Assembly (NCBI RefSeq): GCF_000801105.2 | Contig: NC_079516.1 | Coordinates: 5,146,001-5,210,000, forward strand | Reading direction: 5' to 3' | Length of the DNA: 64,000 bases | From: Raphanus sativus | Taxonomy: Eukaryota > Streptophyta > Magnoliopsida > Brassicales > Brassicaceae | Part shown: positions 23,599-35,620 of the stretch, one piece after another | How positions within the stretch are numbered: the stretch's first letter is position 1 | How the letters are laid out: each line of letters begins with the position of its first letter | The notes under the pieces: model-generated | Seen by the model: only the letters and a program-made list of their open reading frames with translations | Database searches by the model: none | Told to the model about the DNA's origin: nothing | Made by a program: the position numbers and the translations under genes

Positions 23599-23822
23599 AG
23601 ATCGAGATGGAGATCGAGATGGAGATCGAGATGGAGATGGAGATGGAGATCGAGATGGAGATCGAGATCGAGATCGAGATGGAGATCGAGATGGAGATCG
23701 AGATGGAGATGGAGATGGAGATCGAGATGGAGATCGAGATCGAGATCGAGATGGAGATCGAGATGGAGATCGAGATGGAGATCGAGATGGAGATCGAGAT
23801 GGAGATCGAGATGGAGATCGAG
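23599..23822. repeat. Hexamer satellite (GAGATG/GAGATC)n
   Basis: About 37 tandem hexamers mix GAGATG and GAGATC, some in paired 12-mers. All six frames stay open over most of the array, which explains long low-complexity ORFs such as Met-Glu-Ile-Glu runs on the plus strand and Ser-Ile or Asp-Leu-His-Leu runs on the minus strand. It lies between the Myb/SANT gene and the right end of the Harbinger element. Confidence 0.9.
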
Positions 23823-24289
23823 ATACACCAAGACGAAACGGAGATGGAGATCGAGATGAAACGGAGAGAATAAACGCCGAACCGGAGTGGAAACGGAGAG
23901 AATAAACAGAGAACGATGATTTCGAGATCGAAGAAACGGAGAAGACGATGGTAGCTTCTCGATTTCGTTTTCGCAAAAGTGAGAAGAACAGACCGACACA
24001 ACACTTCGATCTCTTCTCGACTTCGGTTTCTTCTCCCAATCCCGTGCTCACACGTGTCCTTAAGGGCCACGAAAAACAGACCTTAATTTAGGCCCGTTTG
24101 GCCTGGCCTTACTCATTTTTGATTTATTTTAAACCCAAAATTGGTTAAGGGCTGGCCCTAAGGCCACTGATAATGATGGTCTAATAATACTCACTCGTGG
24201 GTAGTTTCGGTATTTCATAACTGAACAGAGAAAATATATCAGCGAGATCTTCGGTTCCCTTTTACTTACCCCTTTGATCTTATCAACAG

Positions 24290-25000
24290 TTACGTAAAAT
24301 GCCACTGGTGGTGATATTACCAGGTACTTTTACCAATTTACTTGGTTTAGTTTTAATTTTTTTTTGTTTTATTATTTTCATGGTTGTAGCAATATGATAT
24401 GTGATTGGTTATGGTACTATTTATAATGGATTTTACATGATGCAAAAAAATTTATAATGGATTTTATACTGAATTATATGTGAGCACTACATAGAGATCA
24501 TTGCTAGTTTATGCCATGAGAAGGAGTTTTTAAGAATATCATTATTTGATACGTTTATAAATTATGAAATTATTTTATCCTAATGAAGTATTTTTTAGTT
24601 AAATGTTCATGTTTAAAGAAAAAATTCACTGGAACTGGACTCCATATATATAGAATGAAAATGGATTGTTTTTTTTTGTCAACAAAAAAAATGGATGGTT
24701 TATATTTAGTTTATCGGCCCTAATGTATTCAACACTGAATATTTTTTAAAAAATTTTTAGTTAATTAAATTTTAATGATGATGTTTAAATGTAGTAGTTT
24801 CTTTTTCCAATTCATAGCATCTATTGGATTTTATACTATATAAGTATGCAACATACTGCTTTGTGAATACTACTAATGTGAGCAAATGACTTATTAGGGT
24901 CAAAGGTTAGAATCATTGCAGCCTTTAACAGCAACCATACAAAAATATCATGAGGCGAAAAAGGCTAAGCTTAGAAGGGAGATTGCGGAGTAAGATGATT
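24290..25000 (+). pseudogene. Exon-like remnant of an unidentified gene
   Basis: A short ATG-led stretch (MPLVVILP) ends at a GT donor near 24323. A second exon-like stretch after an AG at 24897-24899 reads GQRLESLQPLTATIQKYHEA, then KKAKLRREIAE, then stop. The phases of the two do not join cleanly, and a GT donor seems lost at GCGGAGTAAG. I do not recognise the product. This is probably debris of the gene that was divergent to MORF8 before the Harbinger insertion. Confidence 0.3.
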
Positions 25001-25149
25001 TCATACTGATCGATATACAGGAGTACAGTAAGCTCCCATACCAGACGTTAGTTTAACACTTGTTTGCATTGAAATCTTGATTTGCAGGATAACACTTAAG
25101 GCTTCAAATCCTTTGGCACATTTGCTTGAGAAAGAGTACTTCTCTTCAT

Positions 25150-28100
25150 GTCTATGCAGGCCCGGCCCGCTACGGAAGCAGCATAAGCGGTTGTTTAGGG
25201 CCCAAGCCTCAATTTTCATTTTCTCTAAGCTACTGTTCACTAATTCTTTTTAAAAAATTACTTCTATGAAATCTAGTCTTGAGTAGGGCCCTTAGTAGAT
25301 ATGGATAGACGCTGTGCCTATGGCTCCATATATGCTCTTTCTGCTGATGTAGTCACCAGTTCCCATCAAGAACAACATGCAAGGTGTTATGTCTTTCAAG
25401 TGTTATTGGGACTTTGGTTTCGCTTTTGGTAAGCCATTGTGTAGTAGAGAAGATATTTTCGAACTTTTTTTTTTTGGTAAAAGATATTTTCAAAGTAAAT
25501 TTACTAAAATGACACAAATTAATTGTGTTATTAATAGAATAACTCATATTTTTAAGAATTTATTAGACTATTTTTCTGGTTCAAATTACCCTTATCCATA
25601 GTTATAACAAAAAAAATATTACCAAAGTATCCTTAATATCTAATAGTTGACAGATTATTTTGAAAAATAGATTTATCGACTAAAAAAAAAAGACTAATAA
25701 GTTTGTTTAGAAAAAATGTTTAAAAAATAAATTTATCGACCAAAACACCTCATGATCCACATCCCAACCTTCAGTTGTGTCGAAAGACTCACAGTTAAGA
25801 CCCGTAATATCTCAATTCACATACAAAGGAAACCTTATCGAACATATTTCAAGAAACTCCCATATCTCATCCTTCTTGCCAATTGGTCAGAAAATAGTGA
25901 CCGGAGATTACGCCATCCTACAAAAAATCAAACACTGTTATTCAGTAAGTTTCATTAGCTTTAGATATTATTTTTTACAATCAAAGTGTAACTCGAACAG
26001 TATAACCAAACTTTGTCAAAACTCGGAACCTATATTGTGTATTCAAACTCGAAAATTACATTTATGATTTGAAGATTATAGTTAACTAAATCAAACAGTG
26101 AAAAAGCACAATATGATTCATTAACAAACTCTAAAAATTCGAGATAGAAAAACATGATATTAAAGTAGAATAAATGAGAATTTGAGATGTGTTCAAAAAA
26201 AAAAAAGAATGAGAATTTAGGTTTTAGAGTTTTCAAAATCTAACATGCAATCAAAAAAAAAGAATGGTACAGTTCACTTGCCTATGCTATGGACATGAAG
26301 TCATGAAGAGTTGAGGAAACTAATAGAAATATAACATTATAACCTATATGTTTTCTAAAAACATTTCAGTGTATTACAATCATATAGACAAATTGATATG
26401 TTAGTTGTACGTGTACGGAGCTGATCTGTAATCATATTATTGAAAAAATCTTTTGTGTGGTCTGCCAAAAATAATAACAAAAATAGAAGAAGTATCCAAC
26501 ACAAAAAGTTGGAATCTTACCATCTTCGTGTAAACATGTTAAAAAGCTATCGAAATCCATAATAACCAAACATCCTTCACCCATTCGTTATCTTTTCTTC
26601 TTAGTTTTGTATCCTTCATTTAAAAAAAAAAATCATGATAACAAGGAACAAAAACAATATTTTAATAATTGAAAACGTACACGTACTTGCTTTCTGCCAC
26701 GCCTCTTATCTATATCAGGCAGAGACAGTGATGATTAATCTGGCGTCATAGTTAGGATTCCAACGTCATGATCTGACGATGACCCATCAAATTACATAAG
26801 GTATTTTGAACTTACAAAACTAAACACCACTGATGATTGTGTCACTACGGCATTATGTTAATTAAACACAACTGATGATTGTGTCACTACGGCATTATGT
26901 TATCTATACAGACATATTTCATCAAAGTTACGAAGCATCAAATATAATTTCTTTTTGTCTATTTCTTTCATTTCGAATGATGTTTATAACATTATTTTTT
27001 TGATTTAACATAATCAGTGATTTTCATGTAAAACGTTAATACAAAAGCGGGAATAATTTGTCATTTTCGTGTAAAATGTCAAGAATCGTATGTACTATTC
27101 TTTAGAGCACCATGATATAGCTTGAAACAGCTGGAATATTATATTAACCAATTAAGTGCGTGCATTTCTATAAAAGAATTTAGTGCGCATTTACCTACTC
27201 TTATTACAAGATATATCGACATATTAATTACAAACACCATTATCTAATCAGAAGTAGATCCATGCATGAACCTACCAACCTATCAATAGTGTTTATCTTT
27301 ACGCATATCTCACACCCACAAAGAAATACTATGGGATACCATTTCTCCGAAACCCACAGCGCATACGTATATGGCCGCTTCACGAACGTACTGGGTTATT
27401 TATAGTTTATTCGGTGATTGCATCCAAATGTCAATAAACAATAAGTAACAAATAATTATTTGACCAAAACCATTGTGTTCAGTTTCGCGATTGTTAAAGA
27501 CGAGGTATGTGAATGAATAAAACCCGCCAGCGTTAAATATTTTAATCAAACATGGACATTGTACAATCTATACACGTCGAGCTACACAGAAGAGTGTAGT
27601 CTAACAGCTGAGAAAAATGTGGTTAATCAAATAAACAAGAGGTTTGATGCTAAGCGAAGAAAAAACCCATGAAATTAATTGAACATACGTACGCTTATTT
27701 GTAATTGGGATCATGAGGAAGTTAAAAAAGTTAATTAATAGCTCAAACTTTTTCTTACCATTTGGTAAATCAAGTTTTTATGTTATACGTCTATTGCAGC
27801 TGCTAGAAGCATTGGTATTACAATGTTGGCTTTGACCTGGCGAACGGGGTTTGATTAGTTAGCAAGTTCATTACAATTGGTTAATGACGTACTTACTACA
27901 TTTGGTTTAAGGAGGAGCGTGGATGTCACTTCTCATGGTACGCGAGTTGTCTTTTAGATGTTGTAAGAGAAAACTAGACAGCAGTACCGAAAGAAAGCCA
28001 AGTCAGCAGACTATTCAATCATTTATTTACTTCACACTCGTATTATTTTATTGACAAGACATTCCTCCGAAATTGATAAACAGAACATTAAAAAAAATAG

Positions 28101-28900
28101 AACTCTGGCTTGTGAAAGTGGGGCAACCGGAGTCAAGAGATGAAGGGATGAGCCTATTTTTGTCAACATATAAATAAAAAATCACATTACCTATAGATTA
28201 TTCGTGTAAAATATAGTCTGAGCCTATAACTACGATTTTTATGGTGATGGTTCACATCATCAGAAATGTATAAGCATAGTAGAGTGTTGCATGGACATAG
28301 TCGAGCGCAATCCACGAGAAGGATTCAGTCAAGACTTTGGATTCTGAATATTAAAAAAAATAGCTATAAGCCTGTAACCAAATCTTAATTTAGATCAATA
28401 GCGACATTAGTTATCGTTTGACTAGGCAAAATCTGGTGAAATTCAATGATAAAAAGCAAACGAAAACTGAATTTAAATATTTTTCGTACGGTGAAAGATT
28501 TTTCTTTTTTTTTTTTTCATTTTAAAAGAAAAGTTGAGAAGATAAATCACAAATTTTTATCTGTGTGTCAAGTCGCTGAAAAACACACAAAATAATAAAA
28601 ACGAATTATTTATTATTTTTTGTTTCGCTCGCTCTTCTTCGTCTCCTTCCTCTCTTCTATTCTTTCTCTGAAACTTTCTCGAGAAAACTATATTTTCTCT
28701 CTCTAGAAAACACAATCACATTCATTCTTTTCTCACCGTGAGATCCCAATCTCTCCTTTCCCGTCGAAGCATTGATCGGCGCATGTGATCATAACCATCT
28801 TCTCCGTAGTTTCTACCTTGTTCAGCCACTGTTCTTGATTTATCTCCTTTTCCAATAGAAGCCATAGAGAAAGTTTAACTAACACTTTTAAGCGATCTTC
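25150..28900. other. Intergenic DNA with repeat debris; TTL2 promoter at the right end
   Basis: A GC-rich phrase at 25159-25205 (CAGGCCCGGCCCGCTACGG ... AGGGCCCAAGCC) looks like a hAT-element end without a clear partner. A 40-bp unit (CACTGATGATTGTGTCACTA core) is directly duplicated at 26821-26860 and 26863-26902. A pyrimidine-rich leader precedes TTL2 from about 28620. No gene is seen. Confidence 0.5.
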
Positions 28901-28923
28901 TTTTCATAATATCTCACCACACA

Positions 28924-31627
28924 ATGTTGAAGGCTATTAAACATGTCCTCGAACATGACACTGCCGCCGATAAGCTTCGCCGCAGATCATTGCATTTCGA
29001 AAACAGCAAACAAGATAATGCCGATCGTGGATCACCGAACACTCCGCTCCGTACTCCGCCGAGTGGACTCACCTCCGCGGCGACCACCACCAGCACCAGT
29101 AGTTTCAATTCTAGCTCATCTGAATCGGTGGGACGTGCTCCGGTCACGAAGAAAACCGATTCCGGCCGGTCGATTCCCTCCGCCGCGAAATGTAATCTTT
29201 CCGCTTCCTCCGCCGTTAAATTTCCGACGAACAATCCCGCCGCCGTGAAATTGAGCAGTGCACCCGCCGCGCAACCTTCTAAGCCCGCCGCTTCCTCCGC
29301 CGCTAAATCTTTAAAGTCGACCGCTCCCTCCGCCGCCGTATATCGGAGGTCTAGCAGTACCTCCGCCGGAGCTAAAGTTAGGTCCAACAGTAATCCGAGA
29401 GCAGGTCGGAGCTCCGGAGCGTTGGACTCGGCTTTGGCTACAACGAAACAACCGGGCAAAAGCTCTGTTCCGCCGTCGCCGCCGGTCAAAATTGTTCCCG
29501 CCGGGAATATAATCCCGTCCGGGAAGGTCCATATCACAGGGATGACGACGACTCAAGGAGTTACCAAAAGCAGGGTACTTGGACCAGGTTCCAAATCGTA
29601 CGGATACGGCAGCGTTGTCCGAGGAAACAGCTATTCTCCGACAACGTCAGTTTCTTCCTCCCCCGGCGCACTTGTAATCTCCCGTAGCGGTGGTGGCTCC
29701 GAGGCAGATACGTCGTGGCAGAGAGTGATGAACTGTCCTAACCCAGAAGAAGCAAAGAGACTTGGAAACGAGATGTTCAAGAAAGGTTCTTTCGGTTTGG
29801 CTTTGAAGTTTTACGACCGAGCTTTAGAGCTCTCCCCGACCAATGCGAAGTATCATAGCAACCGGGCAGCTGCATTGTCTGGTCTTGGTCGGATTGGGGA
29901 AGCTGTGGTTGAGTGTGAACAAGCTATTCAGTTGGATCCGAGTTCTGCAAGGGCTCATCACCGTTTAGCGACATTGCTTATTAGGTAAAAACTGAATTTG
30001 ACTAAATAGATTCTTGATCAAGAAAGGTTATTGAAGTCTTTTGTTTTGGTTGCAGATTAGGTCAAGTTGATATTGCCGGGAAGCACTTGTTCTCTGTGGA
30101 GGAACCATCAGATCCCATGGTGGTGAAAGTGCTTCAACAAGTTGATAGACACTTGAACAAATGCGCAGATGCAAGAAGACGTGGTCTATGGAATGTTGTT
30201 CTGACACAAGTGAGTGCAGCTATGGAGTCTGGAGCTGATTTGTCTCCTCAGGTAACTAACAGAACAGAGATTCTTGTATTGATTTTGTGTAACCTTATCA
30301 AGAATCAGAATCAGAACTATTTCAAAATCTGCAGCTAACTATGTGTAAAGTTGAAGCACTACTGAAACTCCTACGGCTTGATGAGGCTCAAACAGTACTA
30401 GCACCTGCCCCCAACATGGGACTATTGCCAGCATCTTTCTTGAAGATTCGGTTTTTCGATATGAACTCCCAAGCTTACATATATTTTGTTAAATCTCAGA
30501 TTGAGTTGGCTCTAGGAAGGTGACATACTATTTGATTGAATATTGGTTTATTGTTATGTTTATGGGTAAAATGAGTATAAAAAAGCAGATGCCAAAACGC
30601 TTGCAGGTTTGAAAACGCAGTTACATTTGCAAACAAAGCTTCAGAGATCGATCCAAGAAACCCTGAAATTAAAACATTGTATAGAAACGTTGGATTGATA
30701 GTTAGGGCGCGTGACCGTGGTAATGAGCTTTACGAATCAGAAAGATACACTGAAGCAGGCGCAGCTTATACAGAAGGCCTCAAGTTTGATCCACAAAATG
30801 CTACTCTACTAGGTCATAGAGCAGAGTGTTTCTTTAAAGTTGGGTTTTGGGAGAGCTCAATAGAAGACTGTAACCATGCATTGCTCATTTTACCTAGTTA
30901 CACAAAGATTCGTCGTCAACGAGCTGCATCATACAGCAAGGTAACATCTACATATATGGTACGAATTATAGTTGTTACTTGTTCTAAAAGCAACTTCCTG
31001 TGAAACTGTAGCTGGAGAGATGGGATGAAGCAGTGAGTGATTATGAAACATTAAGAAAGGAACTATCTTACGACAGAGAAATAGCTGAATCTTTGTTTCA
31101 CGCTCAAGTTGCATTGAAGAGATCTCGCGGAGGAGTAGTTCTAAACATGGAGTTTGGATGTGAAGTTGAGGAGATTTCTACCCTTGAAGAGTTCAAAGCT
31201 GCATTGACTCGTCCCGGTAAGTTATATCTCCAAACTTGTCTTGTCTTTACAGTCAGAGAACTTTCATTACTAACTTGTTGTATGTTTTCAAATGGTGGCA
31301 GGAGTTTCCGTTGTACTTTTTATGAAAGTCTCTGACCGTCAATGCAAAGAGATGTCTGTTTTCATGGAGGCACTATGTATTCGTTACCCATCTCTACATT
31401 TCCTCAAGGTAAATAACAAATACTTTGAACATATGTATGTGAATAAGTAAAACTTATTTGTGATGTTTCATTAGGTGGAGATAGAGAAATGCCCTGCAGT
31501 GGGTGATGCAGAGAAAGTGAGGATTGTGCCAACATTCAAGATCTACAAACTTGGGACTCGGATGAAGGAGATTGTGTGCCCAAGCAAGGAAGCACTGGAG
31601 AGTTCAGTGAGGCACTATAGCCTTTAG
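28924..31627 (+). CDS. TTL2: Tetratricopeptide thioredoxin-like protein, TTL2
   Basis: Seven exons: 28924-29984, 30056-30251, 30335-30519, 30607-30940, 31012-31216, 31302-31408 and 31475-31627. They give 746 aa in a continuous frame. The N-terminal 250 residues are a Ser/Ala/Pro-rich disordered region. TPR repeats begin at [20 protein letters not shown] and continue across exons 1-4 ([40 protein letters not shown]). The last about 90 residues are a thioredoxin fold ([37 protein letters not shown]) without a CxxC redox pair, as in all TTL proteins. TTLs scaffold brassinosteroid and wall-synthesis complexes, and TTL2 is known for male gametophyte transmission. Size and position between MORF8 and PPC3 remnants support TTL2. 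Confidence 0.9.
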
Positions 31628-31639
31628 CAAACACTCTCA

Positions 31640-32400
31640 AACACACTACTATGTTCATTGAAAAATGAGGAAAACTTGTCAATAATCTCTCAAGAGTCTA
31701 GAGAATTAGGTTTAGAGATTTGATTCATTCATTGCTCTGTTTAGGAGTCATTTGCACATAGATAATTTATTTTGTTACTTAAAAGGTGATGAAACCATAG
31801 AAAATAAACAGAGAGAGAGAGAGAGAGACATTTATTCATGTTGTCAAAAAACATTTTTGTCTTTGTTTATGGTTTTTCCACTAAACAGAATGGTTAAGGA
31901 TGCGTGGTTAACACTCGCTCCTGACTTGCATCTTTAGCAAGAGTAGAGTGTGGGAACTGTATACCATAGATGTAGACGGGAAGTACGTGCCGAATGTTTT
32001 AAATAGAACAAATAACCGTGTCGTTTCTTCGCGCACCTCCCTTCTTTAACATCCCGGTTCGATTAATCAACCCCTTGCCGGTTCCAGGGACCACAAAGAC
32101 TTCAGACGACGTGCATGCAAAGTTGCAAACTACACACGTGTCGTGAAAACATATCAACAATTGTTAATGCTTCTGGTATCGCGACACAGAGAGGAGCAAC
32201 AAAAGGACAACAAAGATAATATTTAATTTTCAATCACTGTCTCTGTTTTTTTGTTTTCCACTTCAAGAAAAAGAGCAGTGTTTAGTTTCACACAATGGGA
32301 AGATTAAAACATCTTTCAACGGTGGATACCGTAATTACATTATTCTCAAAAAGGACAGATATAAAAGAATGACTCAAAAGTTTTGTTTTGTTTCTTCTCA
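31640..32400. other. Intergenic DNA between TTL2 and the PEPC pseudogene
   Basis: This includes the TTL2 3'UTR and a short (GA)n run near 31811. No coding region is supported. Confidence 0.5.
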
Positions 32401-32414
32401 GTGACTCAACTCAC

Positions 32415-33954
32415 TTAACCAGTGTTTTGCAATCCTGCAGCAATACCCTTCATTGTTAAGATGAGGGTGTCCTCAAGTCCAGGCGCGTACTCACTGGTTG
32501 GGTTAAGCTTGACGAGTTCTTATGCTGATTTGCTTGATTGCAGGATCTCTTTGGAAATGTGTGGTAGGAGAGCCACATTGTAGTTTTGATCACGGATTCT
32601 TTTCAATGTGTAGGCTTGACATACATGGAGTTTTGTAATGTAAGAGTCACGCAGCATAAATCTCTGTTTCAAGTAAGGGTCTCCTTCAAGAAGGTCTCTG
32701 TATCCAGCAGTCTACAACAAATGGATTTTAGTCATAACGAATAGAAAACAGAGACCTCTGTTTTTTTATTATACGAAACAGAGGACTCTGTTTTTTTTTT
32801 TAATTTCCTGTAGGACGAGGCTCTTGGTTGCTTCAAAGTTGGTTCTGAGTTTTTCTCAAAAAGCCCATAAATCTTTTGAGACAAGAAGCTTGTCGTACAA
32901 TGCAGCGATTCCATGGTCTCCCTTGGCGAACACCATCTCAATAAGATCGATGGTGACTCAGAAGAAAGGCCAGTATTTGTACATATCTTGCAGCATGTGG
33001 AGGTTCCTCACATCTTTCTTGATAGCATACTTGAAAACTGCTACGAATCCTTACCATACAGGAAGATGGAATCTTGTTTGCGTCCAAGCAAAGATCCTTG
33101 GGATTGCTCGAAGAGACTCAATCCCACCGCTCAGTTTTCGCTTTGATGGTCTGCTTCCTATGTGCATACGTCCATACTCCAGCGAAGGTGCATGCTAACA
33201 AACCAAAACAAACGGTTATAATACTTTGAACTATAAATCTTGGGACAAATGTGAAATATTTACAAGGCGAAAGTACACGACAAATCGAGGTTCTTGGTAT
33301 GGGAATATTGGATTAACGTGACATATTATTAGATGAGATAATACAGTATTGCTGTCAAGAAATTCTAGGTAATACACGTACCACTCTAGGTGATACTCCT
33401 CAGGTGAAAAACACGCCACTCAGGTTTAGGTGAAACAAGAGGGTTCATTCCATGCTCAAGAGTAGCAGCAGTGTAGCGCTGAAGTGTTCTAAAGCACAAG
33501 TGTTCCTCTACAAATGATTGTTCAATGACTTCACCTTGAATGGTAACTCGGGATGAGCAATTAACTGTATCCGGAGTTTGAGACAATATAGCAATATGTG
33601 TGGGACCACTTCCTCTTCTGGCCGTGCCACCTCGGCCATGGAACATAGTTAGCTTCACTCCATATTTCTTAGCAACTTTCACAAGCTCTTCTTGAGCTTT
33701 ATATAGCTCCCAAGCAGTTGAGAGACGACCAGCATCTTTCCTTAGAGTAACCAATCATAACCTCTTACGGTTAATACATTTTTATACCAGTCTAAAGAGA
33801 AAAGTCTTGAAACAAGAGAAGAAGCTTCTTCGAAACCAGCTAGCTTCTCAAGAGTGGTCAACTCAAGTGGCTTCTTCCCGTGGCACAAAGGAGAGTCCAA
33901 AGGTCAACACTTTCCTCAAGAAATGAAGAAGGCTTCCATCATCTATTGGACGTC
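32415..33954 (-). pseudogene. PPC3: Phosphoenolpyruvate carboxylase (PPC3-type) pseudogene, C-terminal half
   Basis: Minus-strand PEPC segments follow in order through several frames: LLHFLRKVLTFGLS, LEKLAGFEEASSLVSRLFSL then DWYK, GYSK then [40 protein letters not shown] and [20 protein letters not shown]. The C-terminus ends in [20 protein letters not shown] then LQNTG and the normal stop at 32417-32415. Frame changes, stops and internal deletions are many: the first two segments skip a large part of the barrel, and the GYSDSGKDAG motif is reduced. The upstream half of the gene is absent. No enzyme can be made. Position beside TTL2 fits Arabidopsis PPC3 (from memory). Confidence 0.88.
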
Positions 33955-33959
33955 AGAAC

Positions 33960-35600
33960 ATGAACATTGTGATCAGTAACATAGCTCAAGAGGCTCCATG
34001 AACTGTGTAGTAAAACAAAGAACAGTGAACACGCATATTAATTGAATTAGTCAACAACTTAGTACATGGTTTGGTCAAAAGAAAATTAGTACATGTTTCT
34101 TATATGTTCCCATTGGTGAAATTAGCTTCTTTAGGGATGTCTGAGATTCCATTACTTAGCAATTGACGAGAGCGCTCACGTGTGTGATAGAGTTTGTCCC
34201 TCACAACACCAAGAATCACACAACATGGCTCAGTCGGATGTAACTCAACATTGACTTACAAAAATATAACTTGAAAATGAAAAATAGTTTCATTGTAGAC
34301 CTATGTAATGCTTTGCAACATCTTTCCTTCATGTGGATTTCATCAACCTTCACATAGAACTCATCGGTACAATTATACCGTTCTAGATTGCCTCATTGGG
34401 AGTAGTTCATTCCAGCTCTCATTTCATCTTGTGGGGTTGGTGGTGTTCTTCTAATCTTATATGCAGAATGCAGCTTGGATCTAAAAAATGAAAGAGAGGT
34501 TTTAAAGAATCCACTAATAAACATGTTACAATTCAACCTCATGCTTGTCAGGAGTAATGTCCTTTGCATACAGTTGAGCAAGACATTTTATTATCATGAG
34601 AAAACATTTTAAGATCAAATGAGTTGTCTCATTGATATCTCTATATAAACAGATGTGGATATATATATAGATTTAAGTCTTCGGTATTTTCTATAAAATA
34701 TGATTTACAATACATTTAGCCATAATTGTTACATATCTAAAGTTTAGTGATTAATAAAATAGATTATGAATATATATGATATGTATTTAATGTGTATCAG
34801 CTAAACCTCCCGTACATGGAAATTATGATTCAATTGGAATCTCATTCTAAATTGCTTGGTTAGTCCAAGTAAATATAAGGGATATACAAATTTATAAAAC
34901 AACTTGGAAATATGAGGAAATCGTATATCATATGATTTTCCTAGCAATTAGATTTTGGACTTTCAAAATTTCCAATTGATTTTTATGATGTCACATAAAT
35001 CAAATTAACATCTTAATTAAGTGACACCTCATTATATCTCTTTTGTAATTAGTACAAAATATATATTTCAACTTTTCAAATGATTCTCTCTATTGATATA
35101 AAAGGGATTCATGGTTTGTTACTTTTTGTAATTTGTATAATTGTATGGAACAGTATAATTATATTACAAATTAAGAAAATTATTGGTAGTAGTTTGATTG
35201 ATTATCTGAATTTGCAATATAAAAACATTAATTATGAATTTAAGTTTTACTAATCAAAATCTAAGCAACTATTAAGCCGGTTGAATCTGATAACTATTCA
35301 AATTGATCGGTTTACTATCACAACCAGACCCAGTGTTCTACACTGACATCTTCAACTTCAAATAAAATAGGTTTATGAATTTATCAATCATTAACCCCTG
35401 ATAAACTGGTTCTATTGCTACACACATGATAAGCCTTGCTTATGGGGAAAACAATTAATACAAACTTCTGTCCGAGACATTGTCTGAAAATAAGAGAAGA
35501 AACATGAGGAAACTTTTTTTACTTATTTGTGGTGTTTCCTATTTCACAGTTACTCACAGCAAGAGAGGAGGTCTCTATCTCTGCTCATATATCAAGCCAA
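33960..35600. other. AT-rich intergenic DNA
   Basis: No gene is recognised. In Arabidopsis HEME1 sits between PPC3 and the PNGase A-like gene (from memory); nothing resembling uroporphyrinogen decarboxylase is visible here. Confidence 0.5.
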
Positions 35601-35620
35601 TACGGCTGTGCAGTCAGATG

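Larger units (their letters stand above)
18834..24184 (-). mobile_element. Complete PIF/Harbinger DNA transposon carrying three genes
   Basis: The element runs 18837-24181 with TAA on both sides (18834-18836 and 24182-24184), matching the TWA target preference of PIF/Harbinger. The left end GAGCATCAATATTGGTG pairs imperfectly with the inverse of the right end, GACCATCATTATCAGTG. Inside, all on the minus strand, are a Myb/SANT gene, a GRF zinc-finger gene and a DDE transposase. The right part has a hexamer satellite. All three reading frames are intact, so the copy may be young or still competent. Confidence 0.88.

Noticed and set aside
23349..24070. Long overlapping minus-strand ORFs with Ser-Ile, Asp-Leu-His-Leu and Arg-Ser-Pro runs, and a plus-strand Met-Glu-Ile-Glu ORF
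   Set aside because: They are translations of the hexamer satellite, which has no stop in most frames; no conserved domain or splice structure.
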